Source of the DNA: Rhodopseudomonas sp. BAL398
Lineage (GTDB): Bacteria; Pseudomonadota; Alphaproteobacteria; Rhizobiales; Xanthobacteraceae
Assembly: GCF_033001325.1 (NCBI RefSeq)
Contig: NZ_CP133111.1
Span: 5,813,001-5,877,000 of the forward strand
Direction of reading: 5' to 3'
DNA: 64,000 nucleotides
Shown: piece by piece, positions 16,957-26,645 of the stretch
Numbering within the stretch: position 1 is the stretch's first letter
How the letters are laid out: each line of letters opens with the position of its first letter
The notes under the pieces: generated by a model
The model's database searches: none
Told to the model about the DNA's origin: nothing
The model's input: only the letters and a program-made list of their open reading frames with translations
Made by a program: the position numbers and the translations under genes

Positions 16957-17591
16957 GCCGGCATTCGCGCATCCACGGGGTCAAGCCCGCAGGCGACGCC
17001 GCGACGCAGTCCGGCGTGCGGCGCTATCGCGATCCGCGGTTCGACGCGACTGCGGTCAAGGTGTTTCCCGGTGAGCACTATGTGACCGCGGTCGCCGACG
17101 AAATGCTCGTCACCATCCTGGGCTCCTGTGTCGCGGCCTGCATCAGAGATCCGCTCGCCAATGTCGGGGGCATGAATCACTTCATGTTGCCGGAAGCCGC
17201 GGGCGCCGGCTGGGACACCGCGTCGGATACGATGCGTTACGGCAACGTCGCGATGGAACGCCTGATCAACGATATCCTGGCCCGGGGCGGCTCGCGCCAA
17301 CGTCTGGAAATCAAGGTGTTTGGCGGCGGCAATGTGATGCGCGGGACCACCAATATCGGCCACCGCAACGCGGAGTTCGTCGAGAGTTATCTCGGCGCGG
17401 AGAATCTGCCGATCGCCGCCCATCACCTGCGGGGTAACCTGCCGCGCCGCGTCCATTATTTCCCGGCCACCGGCAGGGTCATGCTGCTCGAATTGCAACG
17501 CACCGAGGAGGAAGCGGTGGTCCGCAGCGAGCGCAACTACAAATCAAAAATCCAGGTCGAACCCGTGGCGGGTTCGGCGGAACTGTTTTGA
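16953..17591 (+). CDS. cheD: Chemoreceptor glutamine deamidase CheD
   Basis: A 212-residue CheD. The catalytic cysteine lies in ILGSCVAACIRDP and the histidine in GGMNHFMLPEA, and the KVFGGGNVM motif is present. About 35 residues precede the conserved core. CheD converts receptor glutamines to glutamates and can be recruited by CheC in other species; no CheC is seen here. The C-terminus GSAELF almost matches the GSVELF end of the receptor-like protein encoded two genes downstream. ATG 16953 overlaps the cheR stop. Confidence 0.94.
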   Translation: MSRHSRIHGVKPAGDAATQSGVRRYRDPRFDATAVKVFPGEHYVTAVADEMLVTILGSCVAACIRDPLANVGGMNHFMLPEAAGAGWDTASDTMRYGNVAMERLINDILARGGSRQRLEIKVFGGGNVMRGTTNIGHRNAEFVESYLGAENLPIAAHHLRGNLPRRVHYFPATGRVMLLELQRTEEEAVVRSERNYKSKIQVEPVAGSAELF

Positions 17592-17599
17592 GGTCGACC

Positions 17600-18661
17600 A
17601 TGCAGCCCATTCGCGTACTCATCGTTGATGACTCGGCCTTCGTCCGGCAGGTGCTCACCGAATTGCTGTCGAGCGACCCGACTATCCTGGTGGTGGGCGC
17701 CGCGCCGGACCCGATCGTTGCCAGGGAAATGATCAAGGCGCTCAATCCCGATCTGATCACCCTCGATATCGAGATGCCGCGGATGGACGGATTGGCGTTC
17801 CTCGAGAGGATCATGGCGTTGCGGCCGATGCCGGTGGTGATGATTTCGTCGCTGACCCAGAAGGGCGCCGACGCGGCGCTGCGGGCGCTGGCGATGGGCG
17901 CGGTGGATTACATCGCCAAGCCGATGATCGGCTTGAGCGAAGGCTTCCAGGCGCTGAAGGACGAGATCATCGCAGTCGTGAAGGTTGCGGCCAAGGCAAA
18001 AGTCCGGGTGGCCTCGCCAGACAGGGCGCCGATGGCGCGCCTCGGCACCGGCCAGCACTACAGCTCGTCCGAGAAGGTGATCGCGGTCGGCGCGTCGACC
18101 GGCGGCGTCGAGGCGTTGCAGGAATTGCTCACCGCGTTTCCGGCGGATTCGCCGGCGATTCTCGTGACCCAGCACATGCCGGCTGCCTTCACGGCTGGTT
18201 TCGCCAATCGGCTCGACCAGTTCTGCGCGGTGACCGTGAGCCAGGCCAAGGACGGCGAGCGGGTGTTGCCGGGCCACGTCTACATCGCGCCCGGCGGCTT
18301 CCATATGGAATTGGCGCGCTCGGGCGCCAACTATGTGTGCCGGATCGGCAGCCAGCCGCCGGTGTCCGGACATCGGCCGTCGGTCGACGTGCTGTTCCGC
18401 TCGGTGGCGAAGGCGGCCGGCGCCAATGCGGTCGGCATCATGCTGACCGGCATGGGCTCCGACGGCGCGCAGGGAATGTTGGAAATGCGCCGAGCCGGCG
18501 CCTCCACGATCGGGCAGGATGAAGCGAGCTGCGTGGTTTACGGCATGCCGAAGGCGGCGTTCGATTGCGGGGCGGTCGAGATCGAACTGCCGATCCGGAA
18601 AATCGCCCAGCAGGTGCTGCAGAATTGCGAGGCTTTGGCGGGCCGCGGCGTGCGGGTGTGA
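17600..18661 (+). CDS. cheB: Chemoreceptor methylesterase/deamidase CheB
   Basis: A 353-residue CheB. The receiver domain has Asp56 in ITLDIEMPRMDG, followed by a linker and a C-terminal methylesterase with the catalytic Ser-His-Asp set in GASTGGVEAL, VTQHMPAAFTAGF and MLTGMGSDGAQGM. ATG 17600 is chosen over an upstream TTG at 17588 because the receiver strand starts directly after it. It removes methyl groups from receptors when phosphorylated by CheA, closing the adaptation loop with CheR and CheD. Confidence 0.95.
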   Translation: MQPIRVLIVDDSAFVRQVLTELLSSDPTILVVGAAPDPIVAREMIKALNPDLITLDIEMPRMDGLAFLERIMALRPMPVVMISSLTQKGADAALRALAMGAVDYIAKPMIGLSEGFQALKDEIIAVVKVAAKAKVRVASPDRAPMARLGTGQHYSSSEKVIAVGASTGGVEALQELLTAFPADSPAILVTQHMPAAFTAGFANRLDQFCAVTVSQAKDGERVLPGHVYIAPGGFHMELARSGANYVCRIGSQPPVSGHRPSVDVLFRSVAKAAGANAVGIMLTGMGSDGAQGMLEMRRAGASTIGQDEASCVVYGMPKAAFDCGAVEIELPIRKIAQQVLQNCEALAGRGVRV

Positions 18662-18662
18662 C

Positions 18663-19793
18663 ATGCTCGCAATGAAGAAAAAGCGCTCCGCGCCCGTCGA
18701 GATGGCGCTGCCGCCGCCGGCCGCGGAGCCGTGCGAGTCCGTCGCCACCGACCACGATGCGCTGTTGCGAAGCTGGATGTCGCTGGCGGAGATGCAACAG
18801 CGGATCATCAAGGTCCTGACCGCCGAAATCAGCCAGACCTCAGGCTTCGTCGAGACCGAGGCGGACCAGCTCAGCCAGAAGTTTCAGACCCTCGCGGTCA
18901 GCGCGCAGCAGCAGACCGAGCGAGTCCAGAGCCTCACCAGTCTGGCGCAGGTGGTGGAGTTCGAGAACCAGAATTTCGCCGTTCAGGATATCGGCTCGTT
19001 GCTGGAGCAGACGCTGACCGACGTCGTCTCGAAAATCCTGATGCTGTCGAAGGATTCGATGTCGATGGTCTATGCGCTCGACTCGCTCGGCATCAACGTC
19101 AAGCGGGTCGACGCCTGCATGGTACGGCTCGAGCAGATCAACCGCACCACCAACATGCTGGCGCTGAACGCCCGGATCGAAGCCGAGCGGGCCGGCGAGG
19201 CCGGCAACGCATTTCGCGTCGTCGCCAATGAGGTGCGCGAATTGTCGAAGGCCACCGACTCGCTCGCGGCGACGATGAACACCGAGCTCAAGCTGGTCCG
19301 CGAAGGATTGACCTCCGGCCAGGAGACCTTGCGTCGCGTCGCGACCATCGACATGTCGGACAATATCCTCGCCAAGGACCGCCTCGATTTGCTGATCGGC
19401 GCGCTGGCCAAGCGTAGCGCGCAACTGAAGACCACCGTCGACAGCGCGATCAGCGAGGCCGAGATCATCTCCGGCGTGGTCGACGGCATGGTGACCGGGA
19501 TTCAGTTCCAGGATCGGACCAAGCAGCGGCTCGAACACGTGGTCGAGACGCTGAACGTGATCGGCGAGGCCGTCGAGGAAGTCAAATCCAGCACCGTGGC
19601 CCTGGTGCCGGAGCTGTCCGAATTACAGCCGGCCGACATGGAATGGGTCAGGAAATTGCTCGATCGTTACACGTTGAGCGAGGTGCGCGAGCGGTTCATC
19701 GCGCAGGTTGTCGATGGGCACACGTCGCCATTGCCCGAGCAGTCCTTGGCGGAAAGCGAACCGGCACACGGCGGATCAGTCGAACTATTTTAG
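18663..19793 (+). CDS. Soluble methyl-accepting chemotaxis-like protein
   Basis: A 376-residue protein with no membrane segment and no recognisable sensor domain. The N-terminus is helical (about residues 35-130), and the signalling region carries a divergent hairpin tip: EQINRTTNMLALNARIEAERAGEAGNAFRVVANEVREL, cut here as EQINRTTNMLALNARIEAER then AGEAGNAFRVVANEVREL. It is shorter than classical receptors and lacks the xWxxF tether. Instead it ends GSVELF, like CheD (GSAELF). It may be an adaptor or internal signal input of the array. ATG 18663 overlaps the cheB stop by one base. Its sensing function is unknown. Confidence 0.82.
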   Translation: MLAMKKKRSAPVEMALPPPAAEPCESVATDHDALLRSWMSLAEMQQRIIKVLTAEISQTSGFVETEADQLSQKFQTLAVSAQQQTERVQSLTSLAQVVEFENQNFAVQDIGSLLEQTLTDVVSKILMLSKDSMSMVYALDSLGINVKRVDACMVRLEQINRTTNMLALNARIEAERAGEAGNAFRVVANEVRELSKATDSLAATMNTELKLVREGLTSGQETLRRVATIDMSDNILAKDRLDLLIGALAKRSAQLKTTVDSAISEAEIISGVVDGMVTGIQFQDRTKQRLEHVVETLNVIGEAVEEVKSSTVALVPELSELQPADMEWVRKLLDRYTLSEVRERFIAQVVDGHTSPLPEQSLAESEPAHGGSVELF

Positions 19794-19803
19794 GGAGAGT
19801 CAA

Positions 19804-20103
19804 ATGCGCTTCGTATTCAAGGGCAGCGATGCCACGGTGTCCCTCACCGGCGAACTCACTTTCGTCGATCATCAGGCATTTCGCGAGGTCGCGGACCGTC
19901 TGGGCGCCTCCACCGGCAAGACCATCGTGATCGAGCTTGCGGACCTCGAATTCATCGATTCGGCCGGCCTCGGAATGTTGTTGATCGCGCGCGAGGAGGC
20001 CCGCAAGACGAACCGGACGCTGGTGCTGCGCGGCGCCAAGGGGCAGGTCGGGCGGATGTTCGCATTGACCAAGTTCGACACGCTGTTTTCCGTGGAGGCG
20101 TAG
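19804..20103 (+). CDS. STAS anti-sigma factor antagonist (RsbV/SpoIIAA-like)
   Basis: A 99-residue STAS domain with the canonical phosphorylation loop LEFIDSAGLGMLL. Ser53 corresponds to the serine phosphorylated by RsbW-type kinases. AGGGAG lies before ATG 19804. The next gene encodes an RsbW-like ATPase and the one after that a PP2C phosphatase, so the three can form a complete partner switch inside the chemosensory operon. Confidence 0.92.
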   Translation: MRFVFKGSDATVSLTGELTFVDHQAFREVADRLGASTGKTIVIELADLEFIDSAGLGMLLIAREEARKTNRTLVLRGAKGQVGRMFALTKFDTLFSVEA

Positions 20104-20107
20104 CGCG

Positions 20108-20767
20108 ATGGCGACAGTCGCTGACCCCGAGATAGCAACGGCAGAACTCGAATCCAGTACCGTATGCTGGGACGGGCTGGCGGAAACGTCGCTGGCGTTG
20201 TCGCTGCTGCCGCCGGCGAGGGTCTGCGTCGAGCACCATCTGATCGTTTCACAGAAATGGCAGTCGCGCCCGCGCGCGGTCTGCCGACACTTGGGATTGG
20301 TGCTGACGACGCGCTCGGCCTATCGTTGCATGGTGGCCAAGCCGTTCGTCGATGCGATCGCGGAGCGGATCGAACTGTCTGCGGACGTCCGGGAGCGGGC
20401 GCATACGGCGCTGCAGGAAGCGGTGATGAACGCGGTGCTGCATGGCAATCTCGGGCTCGACTCCGCTTTGCGCGATGATCTTGCCGGGATGGACAAGACC
20501 CACGCGACGATCGAGGAGCTGCTGTTGACGCCGCAGGTGGCGCTGAGCGCATTGCGGATCGACGCGATCTGGAACAGCCACCATCTCATCATCATCGTGC
20601 GCGACAGCGGCAATGGCTTCGACAGAAAACAGCTGCCGACGTCGGAGGAATGGATGGCCTCCGGCCATATCGGCAGCGGCAGGGGGCTGATGATCCTCGA
20701 GGCGTTCTGCGACCGTCTGGCCCTGCTGCGCGGGGGCACCGTGATCAGGCTGGGATTCCATCTATGA
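20108..20767 (+). CDS. RsbW-like anti-sigma/serine kinase ATPase with N-terminal extension
   Basis: A 219-residue protein. About 75 residues of unassigned N-terminus precede a GHKL ATPase fold of the RsbW/SpoIIAB type with N box LQEAVMNAVLHGN, G1 box DSGNGFD and G2 box GSGRGLMILEAF. An insert of about 35 residues sits between the N and G1 boxes. By homology it phosphorylates the preceding STAS protein or binds a target protein. No sigma factor gene lies nearby, so the target may not be a sigma factor. It overlaps the next gene by four bases (ATGA). Confidence 0.85.
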   Translation: MATVADPEIATAELESSTVCWDGLAETSLALSLLPPARVCVEHHLIVSQKWQSRPRAVCRHLGLVLTTRSAYRCMVAKPFVDAIAERIELSADVRERAHTALQEAVMNAVLHGNLGLDSALRDDLAGMDKTHATIEELLLTPQVALSALRIDAIWNSHHLIIIVRDSGNGFDRKQLPTSEEWMASGHIGSGRGLMILEAFCDRLALLRGGTVIRLGFHL

Positions 20768-22083
20768 ACCAATCGGTCGACAGAAAATCGGGCGGCGAAA
20801 GCGTGGTTCGAACACGAACCAGCAAGAGCATTTTCGTGTCGAAGATCCTGATCGTCGACGACGACCCGCTGTCGTGCCGGTTGCTCGAGGCGATCCTGAA
20901 GAAGCATCAATTTCGCAACCTCCGATTCGCAGACGGCGGGATTTCGGCGCTGGAGCAGATCGACAGCTTCCGGCCCGATCTGGTGCTGCTCGACATGCAG
21001 ATGCCGGATCTCAGCGGCCTGGAAGTTGTCGAACGGGTGCGCCAGCGGCCCGAGCTGATCGACATGGCGATCCTTGCGCAGACCGCCACGGTCGACCGCA
21101 AGGAAATGGGCACCTTGTTCATGGCGGGGGTGTCCGACTTCCTGTCGAAGCCGATCAATCCTGCGGAGCTGATCTCGCGCGTCGCGGTGCATCTGGAGCG
21201 TCAGACGCTGTTGCGCGAATTGCGCGACTATCGCGGTCGGACATCGCAGGAGCTGGAGGCCGCCCAGCGCATGCAAGCCGAATTGCTGCCGGGGCCGTTG
21301 CTGCAGCAGGAAATCGCCCACGAGGCGGGGCTGCGGATCGGCTGCTATGCCCGTCCGTCGTCCGAAATCGGCGGCGACCTCTGGGGGCTGCTGCCGATCA
21401 GCGCAGGCGTCTTCGGCATATTCCTCGCAGATTTTGCCGGCCACGGCGTCACCGCGGCGCTGAATACGTTTCGGCTGCACGCGCTGATCCACGAATACCG
21501 GGCGTTGCACGGCGAGCCGGTCGAGCTGGTGACGATGCTCAACGAACGGCTGGCGCGGCTGCTGCCGCCCGGCCAGTTTGCAACCTTTCTCTACGTCGTG
21601 ATCGATAGCGAAGCGGACCTGCTGCGCTATGTTTCGGCGGGGGCGCCGCCGCCGATCGTCACCACGGGCCGCGACGGACCGTCGGAATTTGCGGAGGCCA
21701 ACGGCGTGCCGCTGGGCGTCGCGCGGGGCGTGCAATACGATCTGCACGAACGGCCGTTCACGCCGGAGTCGCGTTTGCTGCTGTTCAGCGACGGCCTGCC
21801 GGAATTCCCCGACGATTATGGCGACCGGATCGGTGACGATGGGCTGCTGGGTGCGATCTCGGTGGCGGATCCGGAATTGACCCCCCATGAGGTCATCGAG
21901 CTGGTCTGCAACGTCGCGGGGATCGGTCCTGAGAGTGCGCTGCCTGACGACACCACCATTATTTGTATCGATCGTCGCGTTCCGAGCTGCGAGAGCCCGG
22001 GTGAGCGGTCGCTGTTTGACGACGACTGGGAGACGCTGTCGCCCGGCCAGGCCGGTGCCTTGGTGTTGGAGCAGCAGCAATGA
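20764..22083 (+). CDS. Response regulator with PP2C serine phosphatase output (RsbU-like)
   Basis: A 439-residue protein. The receiver is at about residues 25-145, with phospho-acceptor Asp77 in LVLLDMQMPDLSG and Lys in FLSKPINPAE. A short coiled-coil (AQRMQAELLPGP) follows, then the PPM/SpoIIE-type phosphatase with metal-binding aspartates in GGDLWG, LADFAGHG and SALPDDTTI. The receiver should switch the phosphatase on or off, which dephosphorylates the STAS protein encoded upstream. This links CheA or hybrid-kinase phosphate to the partner switch and resembles HsbR of the Pseudomonas HsbR-HsbA pathway. Start ATG 20764 overlaps the previous stop. Confidence 0.92.
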   Translation: MNQSVDRKSGGESVVRTRTSKSIFVSKILIVDDDPLSCRLLEAILKKHQFRNLRFADGGISALEQIDSFRPDLVLLDMQMPDLSGLEVVERVRQRPELIDMAILAQTATVDRKEMGTLFMAGVSDFLSKPINPAELISRVAVHLERQTLLRELRDYRGRTSQELEAAQRMQAELLPGPLLQQEIAHEAGLRIGCYARPSSEIGGDLWGLLPISAGVFGIFLADFAGHGVTAALNTFRLHALIHEYRALHGEPVELVTMLNERLARLLPPGQFATFLYVVIDSEADLLRYVSAGAPPPIVTTGRDGPSEFAEANGVPLGVARGVQYDLHERPFTPESRLLLFSDGLPEFPDDYGDRIGDDGLLGAISVADPELTPHEVIELVCNVAGIGPESALPDDTTIICIDRRVPSCESPGERSLFDDDWETLSPGQAGALVLEQQQ

Positions 22084-22460
22084 CGACCGGCCAAACGGAC
22101 GACGGGCTGTTCGACGAGGCGCAGATCGGAATGCTGCGGGATGCGATCGGTCCGGATGATTTGTTCGCGATGCTAGCCGCGCTGCCACCTGCGGCCGCGC
22201 AGTCGCTCGCCGCGATCTCCGTCGCATTGGACTCGAACGACGTCGCGCAGGCCAAGCGCGCGGCCCACCTGCTCAAGGGCTGTGCAAGCACGTTCGGCGC
22301 ATCGGGTCTGGCGGCGATCGCCCGCGAGATCGAATTGGAGCTGCCGTCGATCGAGACGATCCAACATCGGATGCCGGCCCTGATCGAGACGTTGGACCGG
22401 ACCACGGCGGCATTGAAGGGGGTAGCCGGCGTCACGATGCAGGAGCATGGCGGATCGTGA
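22080..22460 (+). CDS. Histidine phosphotransfer (Hpt) protein
   Basis: A 126-residue helical protein with the Hpt motif AKRAAHLLKGCASTFGASGL; His63 is the phospho-carrier. It overlaps both neighbours (ATGA with the phosphatase, GTGA with the hybrid kinase). As a free-standing Hpt it is the natural relay between the receiver of the hybrid kinase and another receiver, perhaps that of the preceding phosphatase or CheY. Confidence 0.9.
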   Translation: MTTGQTDDGLFDEAQIGMLRDAIGPDDLFAMLAALPPAAAQSLAAISVALDSNDVAQAKRAAHLLKGCASTFGASGLAAIAREIELELPSIETIQHRMPALIETLDRTTAALKGVAGVTMQEHGGS

Positions 22461-25400
22461 GCCTGACACCGGATGATTTCGAGCCCGAGGTCGATGCAGA
22501 ACTGGAGGAGCGGGAGGGGAAGTTTCCGATGATCGCTGCCGCCACCCTGTTGGTGGTGCTGATGGTCGTCGCCGCCGTCTTCAATATCTGGACCTTGCGC
22601 CAGCGGGTCGAGCGGGAGACCAAGGACAGCCTGTCGAAGATCGTTCTCGTGACCGCGGAACAGACCTCCCGATCGTTTCAGTCGGTGGTGTTGGTGCTCA
22701 ATGACGTGGTCGAGCACCTCTCGGAGCAGCGGCTCGACACCCCGGAGAATTTCCGATCGGACAAGGATATCCGCCCGGTCCACCGGATCCTTGCCGATCG
22801 GGCGTCCCACCTGTCGCAAGTCACCAACATCATCATTGCCAACGCCGCCGGCGAGTTGGTCAGCACCTCGCGGTCATGGCCGACGCCGGTGATGTCAGTC
22901 GCGGGTCGCGAGCAATTCCGCCATTTGCGCGAACATGATGATGGCCAGATTTTCATCTCTCAGCCGGTGGTGAGCAAGCTGGACGGATTATGGACGATCT
23001 ATGTGGCTCGCCGCATCAATGACCGCGAGGGGCAGTTTCTCGGCGTGGTTCAGGCCGCCATGAAGCTCAACCATCTGGAGCAGCTCTATAAGGCCGTGTC
23101 GTTCGAGCAGGGCGGTTCGACGTCGCTGATCAGGAGCGACGGCGCCTTGCTGGCGCGTTACCCGGTCGATGAGAGCATGTTCGGTCGGCGCCTCGCAACG
23201 ACTGACGAGAAGGTCAAGGCCGCGATCAGGAACGACGATTTCGCAATCACCGTCGGGCTCGACGGGGTGGTTCGCTATGTGGCGCTGAAACGGGTCAACA
23301 ACTTTCCGCTTACCATTGCGGCCGCGGTGACCAAGGACGCGATGCTTGCCTCCTGGCGTGAAGACGCGGCGATCTTGCTGTTCGGCGCGTTCGGCGCCGT
23401 GGCAGGTGTCTTGATGCTGCTATACGCCTTGGCGCGACGGATACGCCGCGGCCGCCAATCCGAATTTCTTTTGGCTCGGCAGAATCGCAAAATTGCGCGC
23501 AGCCGGCAGCTGCTGCTCGACGCGCAGCGTGTCGGCAAACTCGGCCATTGGATTGCGGACGCCGCCGGCAGCAACGCGGCATGGTCTCCGCAATTGTTCG
23601 AGATCGCCGGATTGGAGCCGGCCGCGGCTGTGCCGCTGGAAACCGTGATCTCGCTTATTCATCCCGATGACCGTCAGCAGTTTCTGGCATTGCTTGAAAA
23701 ATACGACAATCGGACGGGGCACCTGAGCGTTGAACATCGCTGGGTCCGACCGGATCACAGCGTCCGGTGGGTGCGCATGGAGGCGGATCCCCGGCTGGAT
23801 TCCGACGGGAGCGTCATCGGCCTGTTTGGCATCGTGCAAGACATCACCGAACGCAAGCAGGCGGAGGAAGCGGCGCTGGCGTCCCAGCACTTGCTGTCCG
23901 ATGCCATCGAATCGATCTCCCAAGGCTTCGTGCTTTACGACAAGGACGACAGGTTCGTGGCGGCGAACAGCCATTTTCGCGATATGTTTCCTGCCTTGGC
24001 GAGATTGATGAGTCCGGGGCGCAGCTTCGAGGAGATCCTGCGCGCCGCCTACGACAATGGTCTGGATGGCATCGATACCGACGGGCTGGATTGGGAGGCC
24101 TGGATTGAGCGTACCTTGGCCTGGCACAAGACGGTGGAGCAGCCGCTCGAACGTTATTACGCGAATGGCCGCTGGATCAGGATGGTGAACTACAGGACGT
24201 CGGACGGCGGCCTTGCCGGACTGCGCACCGACATCACCGATTTCAAGAAGATTGAAAGGGCGCTGGAGCAGAAGGTCGATGATCTCGAAAGGGTCCGCAT
24301 CGATCTGGAGGCGCAAAAGCGCGAGCTGGTGCAGACCTCGGCGGATCTGACCATCGCCAAGGAAGCGGCCGAGGCGGCCAGCCGCGCCAAGTCCGACTTC
24401 CTGGCGATCATGAGCCATGAGATCCGCACGCCGATGAGCGGCATGGTCGGGATGATCGACCTGCTGCGCGATACGTCGTTGACCGAGGAACAAAGACGCT
24501 ACGCGGCGCTGGCCAAGGAATCCGCGGCCGGCCTGCTCAGCGTGACCAACGACATTCTCGACTTCTCCAAGCTGGAAGCCGGCGAGGTGAAGCCGGAAGC
24601 GATCAATTTCGATGTCGAGCATCTGATCGGTGGCGCGGTGTCCTTCATGACGGCGAGGGCCGAGGAGCGGGATCTGCGGATCAACGAGATTCTCGCGCCC
24701 GATCTGCCGAAATGGATGATCGGCGATCCGAGCCGGATTCGGCAGATCATCCTGAACCTCGTCAACAACGCCATCAAATTCACCGAACACGGCTTCGTTA
24801 CAGTCTCGGCCTCACATCGCGACCTCGGCGATGGAAACATTGAGCTGCGCATCGAGGTCGCCGACAGCGGGATCGGCATTCCACCGGAGGTGCAAGCCAA
24901 GCTGTTCAATCCGTTCGTTCAGGCCGACACCTCGGTGTCGCGCAAATATGGCGGCTCCGGTCTCGGCCTGGCGATCTGCAAGCAGCTCTGCGAAATGATG
25001 AGTGGATCGATCGGAGTCCGCAGCGGCTATGATCAGGGCAGCACGTTCTGGTTCGTCGTCCAGGGCAAGCTTGGCGAAGCCCCAGCGGTCATTAGCAAGG
25101 CGATCGAGCTGGTGGTTGACGGAGACCTGTTCCTGCATATCCTGCTCGCCGAGGATAGTCCGATCATCGCCAGTCTGGTTTCGACGCTGTTGGGTAAGCG
25201 CGGCTATAGCGCCGACATTGTCGGCAACGGCAAGCTCGCGGTCGCCGCGGTTCAGCAGAAGGCCTATGACCTGATCCTGATGGACGTGCAGATGCCGGAG
25301 ATGGACGGCATTTCGGCGACGAAGGCGATCCGGGCCTTGCCCGGACCGCAGCGGAACATTCCGATCATCGCGCTCACCGCCAATGCCTTTGCCGGCCAGC

Positions 25401-25534
25401 GCGAAACCTATCTGGCGGCCGGGATGAACGACTATGTGACCAAGCCGATCCAGCCGACGGAATTGTTCGAGGCGGTCCGTCGCTGCGGTCAGCAAACGCC
25501 GGCGTGGATCGTCGAACCGGAAATGTCGCATTGA
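22457..25534 (+). CDS. Membrane-bound hybrid histidine kinase (Cache-like sensor, two PAS, HisKA, HATPase, receiver)
   Basis: 1025 residues. Transmembrane helices at about 25-45 and 304-324 bracket a periplasmic Cache-like sensor. One PAS with PAC lies at about 350-470, a second PAS at about 475-600, and a coiled-coil follows. HisKA has phospho-acceptor His654 ([10 protein letters not shown]), HATPase has [16 protein letters not shown] and GSGLGLAI, and the receiver has Asp943 ([11 protein letters not shown]). GTG start overlaps the Hpt gene. It is a paralogue of the kinase encoded at 7137-9803, with one more PAS domain. It closes the operon and probably feeds the adjacent Hpt protein. Confidence 0.93.
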   Translation: MSLTPDDFEPEVDAELEEREGKFPMIAAATLLVVLMVVAAVFNIWTLRQRVERETKDSLSKIVLVTAEQTSRSFQSVVLVLNDVVEHLSEQRLDTPENFRSDKDIRPVHRILADRASHLSQVTNIIIANAAGELVSTSRSWPTPVMSVAGREQFRHLREHDDGQIFISQPVVSKLDGLWTIYVARRINDREGQFLGVVQAAMKLNHLEQLYKAVSFEQGGSTSLIRSDGALLARYPVDESMFGRRLATTDEKVKAAIRNDDFAITVGLDGVVRYVALKRVNNFPLTIAAAVTKDAMLASWREDAAILLFGAFGAVAGVLMLLYALARRIRRGRQSEFLLARQNRKIARSRQLLLDAQRVGKLGHWIADAAGSNAAWSPQLFEIAGLEPAAAVPLETVISLIHPDDRQQFLALLEKYDNRTGHLSVEHRWVRPDHSVRWVRMEADPRLDSDGSVIGLFGIVQDITERKQAEEAALASQHLLSDAIESISQGFVLYDKDDRFVAANSHFRDMFPALARLMSPGRSFEEILRAAYDNGLDGIDTDGLDWEAWIERTLAWHKTVEQPLERYYANGRWIRMVNYRTSDGGLAGLRTDITDFKKIERALEQKVDDLERVRIDLEAQKRELVQTSADLTIAKEAAEAASRAKSDFLAIMSHEIRTPMSGMVGMIDLLRDTSLTEEQRRYAALAKESAAGLLSVTNDILDFSKLEAGEVKPEAINFDVEHLIGGAVSFMTARAEERDLRINEILAPDLPKWMIGDPSRIRQIILNLVNNAIKFTEHGFVTVSASHRDLGDGNIELRIEVADSGIGIPPEVQAKLFNPFVQADTSVSRKYGGSGLGLAICKQLCEMMSGSIGVRSGYDQGSTFWFVVQGKLGEAPAVISKAIELVVDGDLFLHILLAEDSPIIASLVSTLLGKRGYSADIVGNGKLAVAAVQQKAYDLILMDVQMPEMDGISATKAIRALPGPQRNIPIIALTANAFAGQRETYLAAGMNDYVTKPIQPTELFEAVRRCGQQTPAWIVEPEMSH

Positions 25535-25579
25535 GAGCGGCAGGGCGCGGCAGCTCTGCCGGGGGCGGCGCAGGCCGCG

Positions 25580-26353
25580 CTATTTGCTGTCCCTGTAACT
25601 GCGCAGCGCTTCGCCGAACTTCTGAAACAATGCGCGGTTGATCGGGTTGCGTTGCGGATCGTATTCCGCATGCCATTGCACGCCGAGCGCGAACCCCGCG
25701 GCGTCGGCGATCCGGATCGCCTCGATCGTGCTGTCTTCGGCGACGCCCTCGATCACCACCCGTTCGCCGGGGTTGAGGATGCCCTGGCCATGCAGCGAGT
25801 TGACCTTGATCACGTCGCGTCCGAGCAATTCGGCGAACAGGCCGCCCTTCAACAGACGGACCTCGTGGCGATCGGCGAACACAACTTCGGCGTCCGGATG
25901 AATCTCGCCATTCGCCAGCCGCGGCATCCGGTGATTCATCCGCCCCGGCAAGTCGCGAATCTCGGGATGCAGCGAGCCGCCAAAGGCGACGTTCATCTCC
26001 TGAAATCCCCGGCAGATTCCAAACAGCGGCACGCCGCGCTCGACGCAGGTCCGCACCAGCTTCAGCGCCAGCAGGTCGCGGGCATTGTCATAGGGCTCGT
26101 GACGGGGATCTGGTTCGGTGTTGAAATGGGCGGGATGAACATTGGCGCGGGCGCCCGTCAGCAGGATGCCATCGACCAGCGCGAGCAGCTCATCGACATC
26201 GGTGAGGTCGTCCATGCCGGCGAACATCACCGGAAAGGCGTCGGCCACCTCGTCCACCGCGCGCAGGTTGCGTTCCCCGACATGCTGGACCGCATATCGA
26301 TTTTCGACGAGATGTGAATTCCCGATCACGCCGACCACCGCTCTGCGGGCCAT
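25580..26353 (-). CDS. Gamma-glutamyl-gamma-aminobutyrate hydrolase-like class I amidotransferase (peptidase C26)
   Basis: A 257-residue glutamine amidotransferase-fold hydrolase. The nucleophile elbow is GICRGFQEMNVAFGG with Cys114, and the His/Glu pair is in GVQWHAEYDP. SLHGQGI is typical of the PuuD branch. In E. coli PuuD hydrolyses gamma-glutamyl-GABA in putrescine breakdown, but no other puu genes lie nearby. It is divergent from allophanate hydrolase, so a role in nitrogen scavenging from an amide is possible. Only the family is firm. Confidence 0.85.
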   Translation of the reverse strand: MARRAVVGVIGNSHLVENRYAVQHVGERNLRAVDEVADAFPVMFAGMDDLTDVDELLALVDGILLTGARANVHPAHFNTEPDPRHEPYDNARDLLALKLVRTCVERGVPLFGICRGFQEMNVAFGGSLHPEIRDLPGRMNHRMPRLANGEIHPDAEVVFADRHEVRLLKGGLFAELLGRDVIKVNSLHGQGILNPGERVVIEGVAEDSTIEAIRIADAAGFALGVQWHAEYDPQRNPINRALFQKFGEALRSYRDSK

Positions 26354-26645
26354 TCGAATCCTCCCTGATCAACCGCGCGACCATACAGCCACGATCGGAA
26401 AAATCGAGCATCACGATCGGCGATCTGAGGATTCCGCCGATGTGCGATCTCGCTCCGCATGGCTTGCAGCCATCGCATACGGCCCAGACGCCACCAGGCG
26501 GTCGCTTTTCGCGCTCAGGCGCGCCATACGGCCTATGGTCGTGACCGCGCTTGTGCATGCGTCCTATGCTGCGTCCACCGCCCTTGTTCGGGCCGGCCCG
26601 ATTGGGCAAAGTGGCCCTTAATTTCTGATCCGGAGACAGCTTGCT

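Noticed and set aside
20320-22227. 635-codon minus-strand open frame
   Set aside because: Opposite to the ATPase and phosphatase genes, no motifs, Arg/Gln-rich shadow.
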